From assembly GCF_001426945.1 (NCBI RefSeq), contig NZ_LMFS01000001.1, positions 103,412 through 167,411 of the forward strand: a DNA stretch of 64,000 bases. Direction: 5' to 3'. A program made the translations under genes and the position numbers. The DNA comes from Pseudolabrys sp. Root1462 (GTDB lineage Bacteria > Pseudomonadota > Alphaproteobacteria > Rhizobiales > Xanthobacteraceae). Below are positions 61,293 through 64,000 of this stretch, in pieces. The notes beneath the pieces are model-generated. The model saw only the letters and a program-made list of their open reading frames with translations, was not told the DNA's origin and made no database searches. Positions within the stretch are counted from its first letter, which is position 1; every line of letters begins with the position of its first letter.

Positions 61293-61308
61293 AGCAATCG
61301 CTGTGCCA
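61293..61308 (-). promoter_or_regulatory. sigma-54-type promoter for the FNT gene
   Basis: On the minus strand TGGCACAGCGATTGCT: TGGCAC, five bases, TTGCT, with GG and GC ten bases apart, matching the -24/-12 consensus almost perfectly. Predicted transcript start near 61282, giving a leader of about 250 bases before ATG 61032. Confidence 0.7.
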
Positions 61309-61504
61309 ATAGCTGCCGCGCCGTAAACGTCGCCGCTTTTTAAATAAATTTCGTGATCCCGGCCGGCATTGTCCCAAGGCGGTGCGTCGGTATGGTGAGA
61401 ATTGTTGCCTATTAATTGGCCGCGTCCTGCACATTAGTGCGACAACACAACTTCAAAAAGACGGTTATCGTTGGCACCGACCATGTTCGCTCAAGGAGAC
61501 AACG

Positions 61505-61993
61505 ATGAACCGTGCCGACCTCACCGAGAAGCTTCTCGATATCAAGCGTGAGAAGGGGTGGACCTGGAAATACATCTGCGACCAGATCGGCGGCATGTCG
61601 CCGATCCTGATCACCGGCGCAATCCTCGGGCAGATGAAGCTGACGAAGCCGCAGGCCGCCAAGGCCGCCGAACTCTTTGGGCTGTCCAAGTCGGAACAGA
61701 CGCTGATCAATGAGACGCCGATGCGAGGCACTGGAACACCGATGCCGCCGACTGATCCGCTGATCTACCGTTTCTACGAGATGATCCTCGTCAACGGCCC
61801 GGCGTTGAAGGCGCTGATCGAAGAGGAGTTCGGCGACGGCATCATGTCGGCGATCGACTTCGACATGGACATCACGCGGCAGACTGACCCCAAGGGCGAT
61901 CGAGTCAAGATCGGCCTGACCGGCAAATTCCTGCCGTACAAATACTATGGCGCAACGGGCAATGCGCTGGCTGTCGGTCTCAAGGAGGATTGA
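61505..61993 (+). CDS. cynS: cyanate hydratase (cyanase)
   Basis: 162 aa. Cyanate + bicarbonate gives ammonia and CO2. The C-terminal catalytic domain holds IYRFYEM (Arg89, Glu92) and GIMSAIDF (Ser115), aligned with Arg96, Glu99 and Ser122 of E. coli CynS; the N-terminal half is a helical DNA-binding-like domain. Ribosome site AAGGAGAC before ATG 61505. Its presence beside NasT/NasS and FNT makes cyanate a further nitrogen source. Confidence 0.95.
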   Translation: MNRADLTEKLLDIKREKGWTWKYICDQIGGMSPILITGAILGQMKLTKPQAAKAAELFGLSKSEQTLINETPMRGTGTPMPPTDPLIYRFYEMILVNGPALKALIEEEFGDGIMSAIDFDMDITRQTDPKGDRVKIGLTGKFLPYKYYGATGNALAVGLKED

Positions 61994-62025
61994 GTCGATC
62001 GCGCCCGCTCGCGGCGGCGGGCGCA

Positions 62026-62041
62026 TGGAATAGTTTTTGCA
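62026..62041 (+). promoter_or_regulatory. sigma-54-like promoter before the globin gene
   Basis: TGGAATAGTTTTTGCA: GG at 62027-62028 and GC at 62039-62040, ten bases apart. Almost identical to the element at 62627-62642. Predicted start near 62052. Confidence 0.6.
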
Positions 62042-62124
62042 TCGTCATTGCGTGGGAGGGTCGGCAGGCGGCGCGAGCCGGCTGCCTGGGAACCGCTTTC
62101 TGTTTCGCAGGATGGAGAACCCGA

Positions 62125-62586
62125 ATGACTCCCGAGCAAGTGACGATGGTGCAGGACAGTTTCAAGAAAGTGGTGCCGATTGCCGGCACAGCAGCGGATC
62201 TGTTCTACAACCGGCTTTTCGAGATCGCGCCGGATGTGCGGCCTCTGTTTCCTCACGATCTCAGCGAACAGAAGAAGAAGCTGATCGCGATGCTCGCCAC
62301 CGCGGTCACCAATCTGCACCAGGTCGAGACGATCCTTCCGGCCGTCGAAAACCTCGGCAAGCGCCACGTCGCCTATGGTGTTACCGACAAGATGTACCAG
62401 CCGGTCGGCGCCGCGTTGCTCTGGACGCTCGAGCAGGGCCTGGGTCCTGACTTCACCCCGGAACTCAAAGGCGCCTGGACGGAGACCTACATGGCCCTCG
62501 CGGGCGTGATGCAAAAGGCCGCGGCCACCGTGGCGCCTCCACCGCTTGCGGAGAAAAAGGGCTTTTTCGCCCGCATGTTCGGCTAG
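62125..62586 (+). CDS. single-domain globin (VHb/Hmp-like)
   Basis: 153 aa. Globin fold: helix A-B start, CD1 Phe42 in RPLFPHD, proximal His81 in GKRHVAYGV, and late WTETYMALAG. No reductase domain, so it is a single-domain haemoglobin. ATG 62125 gives the usual length; upstream in-frame starts to 61990 overlap the sigma-54-like promoter. Nitric-oxide detoxification during nitrate/nitrite use is a reasonable role; it shares the promoter type with nasT. Confidence 0.88.
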   Translation: MTPEQVTMVQDSFKKVVPIAGTAADLFYNRLFEIAPDVRPLFPHDLSEQKKKLIAMLATAVTNLHQVETILPAVENLGKRHVAYGVTDKMYQPVGAALLWTLEQGLGPDFTPELKGAWTETYMALAGVMQKAAATVAPPPLAEKKGFFARMFG

Positions 62587-62626
62587 TTAGCCGACCCGGT
62601 CGGCGCCCAAGCGCGCGCCGCCGGCA

Positions 62627-62642
62627 TGGAATAGGTCTTGCA
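62627..62642 (+). promoter_or_regulatory. sigma-54-like promoter before nasT
   Basis: TGGAATAGGTCTTGCA: GG at 62628-62629 and GC at 62640-62641, ten bases apart. The -12 GC is immediately followed by ATG 62642, so translation from that ATG is impossible if the promoter is used; GTG 62717 is the likely start. Confidence 0.6.
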
Positions 62643-62716
62643 TGAAGAGAGCCCAGGAACAGAAGGCGTTAGCCCGCGTGCCCCGATACCGTGGCGCGGC
62701 GGCGGAGATCGTGTCA

Positions 62717-63355
62717 GTGGCGGAAACTCGCAAAGGTCCGGAGCCCGGCTCCCCGCCACAGGGCGGTCCGCGCGATGCGTCGCTGAAACTCGTCATCGTC
62801 GACGAAAGCCCGATCCGCGCCGCCATCCTGGAAGACGGCCTGCGCGAGGCCGGCTTCGTCCAGGTCGAGCGGATCACCGAAACGCGCAATCTGCTCGCGC
62901 GCATCTACGCGCTCGACCCCGACGTCATCCTGATCGATCTGGAAAACCCGAGCCGCGACGAACTCGAGCAGATGTTTCAAGTTAGCCGCATCGTCAAGCG
63001 GCCGATCGCCATGTTTGTCGACCAGAGCGACACTGCCTCGATCCAGGCCTCGGTCGACGCCGGCGTGTCGGCCTATATCGTCGGCAATCTGCAGAAAGAT
63101 CGGATCAAGACCATCCTCGATCTCTGCATCTCGCGCTTCAACGCCTTCTCCCGCCTGCAAAGCGAGCTGGACGAGGCCAAGGGCGCGCTCCAGGAGCGCA
63201 AGATCATCGATCGCGCCAAGGCCGTGCTGATGAAGGCCAAGGGTCTTACCGAAGAGCAGGCCTATTCGCTCATGCGCAAGACGGCGATGAACGAGAACAA
63301 GAAGATCGCCGACATCGCGCAGTCGGTTCTCACCGCGGCGGAGCTATTCAAATGA
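62717..63355 (+). CDS. nasT: NasT, ANTAR-domain RNA-binding antiterminator
   Basis: 212 aa. Receiver-like domain KLVIVDESPIRAAILEDGL with the Asp-containing VILIDLENPS, then the C-terminal ANTAR domain (IIDRAKAVLMKAKGLTEEQA, MRKTAMNENKKIADIA). NasT binds hairpins in nitrate-assimilation leaders and is held inactive by NasS until nitrate arrives. Start GTG 62717 has GGAG nine bases ahead; ATG 62642 overlaps the -12 element of its promoter. ATGA overlap with nasS. Confidence 0.9.
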   Translation: MAETRKGPEPGSPPQGGPRDASLKLVIVDESPIRAAILEDGLREAGFVQVERITETRNLLARIYALDPDVILIDLENPSRDELEQMFQVSRIVKRPIAMFVDQSDTASIQASVDAGVSAYIVGNLQKDRIKTILDLCISRFNAFSRLQSELDEAKGALQERKIIDRAKAVLMKAKGLTEEQAYSLMRKTAMNENKKIADIAQSVLTAAELFK

Positions 63356-64000
63356 AGACCCATCTGCGCATCGGCTACATCCCGCTGATCGACGCCACGC
63401 CGATTCTGGTCGCCGCCGATCACGGCTTTGCCGAGGCCGAAGGGCTCACCATCGATCTCGTCCGCGAGGTCTCCTGGTCGAACGTCCGCGACAAGCTCAA
63501 CCTGGGCCTGTTCGACGCGTCGCATATGCTGGCGCCATTGCCGGTCGCGTCGAGTCTCGGCATCGGCCACGTCAAAGTGCCGCTGATTGTGCCCTTTACG
63601 CTGGCCCTCAACGGCAACGCCATCACCGTTTCTCCGTCGCTTTACAGCGAGCTCGCGGCGGTGGCCGACGGCGACATCACCGATCCGCGCGTCTCGGCGC
63701 GGGCGCTGCACCGCGTCGTCGCCGATCGCCGCGCGCGCGGCGCGCCGGTTCTGAATTTCGGCATGACATTCCCGTTCTCCAACCACAATTATCAGCTCCG
63801 CTTCTGGATGGCGGCGGGCGGCGTCGATCCCGATGAGGATGTCCGTCTCGTCGTCCTGCCGCCGCCTTACATGGTGGAAAGTCTGACCAGCGGTCACGTC
63901 GATTGCTTCTGTGTCGGCGCGCCGTGGAATTCCGTCGCTGTCGATAACGGCGTTGGACACATCCTGCATTTCGGCTGCGACATCGTGCGCCGCATGTCGG
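63352..64000 (+). CDS. nasS: NasS, nitrate-binding sensor of the NrtA/CmpA family, 3' part outside window
   Basis: 216 residues visible, open to the window end. Starts at ATG 63352 overlapping the nasT stop (ATGA). HLRIGYIPLIDATPILVAAD is the start of the NrtA/CmpA receptor fold, with SWSNVRDKLNLGLFDASHML (nitrate loop) and MTFPFSNHNYQLRFWMAAGG following. No signal peptide is present, so this is the cytoplasmic sensor NasS, which releases NasT on nitrate binding, rather than the periplasmic receptor. Confidence 0.93.
   Translation, partial: MKTHLRIGYIPLIDATPILVAADHGFAEAEGLTIDLVREVSWSNVRDKLNLGLFDASHMLAPLPVASSLGIGHVKVPLIVPFTLALNGNAITVSPSLYSELAAVADGDITDPRVSARALHRVVADRRARGAPVLNFGMTFPFSNHNYQLRFWMAAGGVDPDEDVRLVVLPPPYMVESLTSGHVDCFCVGAPWNSVAVDNGVGHILHFGCDIVRRMS

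Larger units (their letters stand above)
61033..61504. other. divergent control region between FNT and cyanase genes
   Basis: 470 bp with no gene: leader of the FNT mRNA with hairpins (61224-61246, 61180-61195, 61149-61181), one sigma-54-type promoter (61293-61308, minus) and the cyanase promoter, not identified. Confidence 0.5.

Noticed and set aside
61394-61430. Further sigma-54-like sites before cyanase.
   Set aside because: GG-to-GC spacings are 11 and 9 instead of 10.
61382-61504. Longer cyanase with upstream start.
   Set aside because: Extra N-terminal residues do not belong to the family and would lie in the divergent promoter; ATG 61505 has a good ribosome site.

Overview
The window is GC-rich, densely coded DNA from a free-living alphaproteobacterium, most likely Hyphomicrobiales (Bradyrhizobium/Rhodopseudomonas/Xanthobacteraceae-like). 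The evidence is the codon use, the many ABC, TTT and CoA-ester catabolic operons, the NasS/NasT nitrate-sensing pair, and the REP-like hairpins. No rRNA, tRNA, CRISPR array, prophage or insertion sequence was seen. The taxon is inferred from gene content, not measured.

Layout. 1-2.8 kb: end of an AraC regulator, a secreted alpha/beta hydrolase, a RidA protein and a probable remnant of an aromatic amino-acid/histidine lyase. 2.8-11.2 kb: a GntR regulator divergent from a catabolic operon (crotonase, CoA-transferase, TTT transporter TctC/B/A, PdxA-like dehydrogenase, MmgE/PrpD). 11.2-18.7 kb: a second GntR, an SDR, a five-gene block (carboxymuconolactone decarboxylase-like, 3-hydroxyisobutyrate-dehydrogenase-like, crotonase, MmgE/PrpD; SDR opposite) and a LysR regulator. 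18.7-29.9 kb: one long minus-strand set with a taurine/NMT1-type ABC importer, an MBL-fold hydrolase, a CMD protein, an alpha/beta hydrolase, a small unknown protein, a branched-chain-type (LIV) importer with a fused permease-ATPase, and a second 3-hydroxyisobutyrate-dehydrogenase-like enzyme; a second MBL hydrolase diverges from it. An exact 12-base sequence shared by the 3.5-kb and 29.96-kb control regions suggests that one regulator links these catabolic blocks.

31-43 kb: an envelope/redox stretch: SDR, DUF2231-like membrane protein, sorbosone-dehydrogenase-like protein, a polytopic membrane protein, a periplasmic molybdopterin oxidoreductase with its cytochrome b561, a PRC-barrel protein, a Cys/Met-type PLP enzyme, two glycosyltransferases and a nucleotide-sugar epimerase.

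43-58 kb: an aerobic CoA-thioester pathway for an aromatic acid, probably 2-aminobenzoate (anthranilate) or salicylate: a second LIV importer, a cupin, two flavoprotein monooxygenases (one a monooxygenase/OYE-reductase fusion), SDR, MarR, crotonase, acyl-CoA dehydrogenase, aryl-CoA ligase and a Rid-family protein. Two matching operators, one at the importer/cupin promoter and one at the monooxygenase promoter, suggest one MarR regulon.

58-64 kb: an inorganic nitrogen locus: a PP2C-phosphatase/Ser-Thr-kinase fusion, a formate/nitrite channel, cyanase, a globin, NasT (ANTAR) and the start of NasS. Three sigma-54-like promoters and a structured leader in front of the channel gene point to NtrC-type control plus NasT antitermination.
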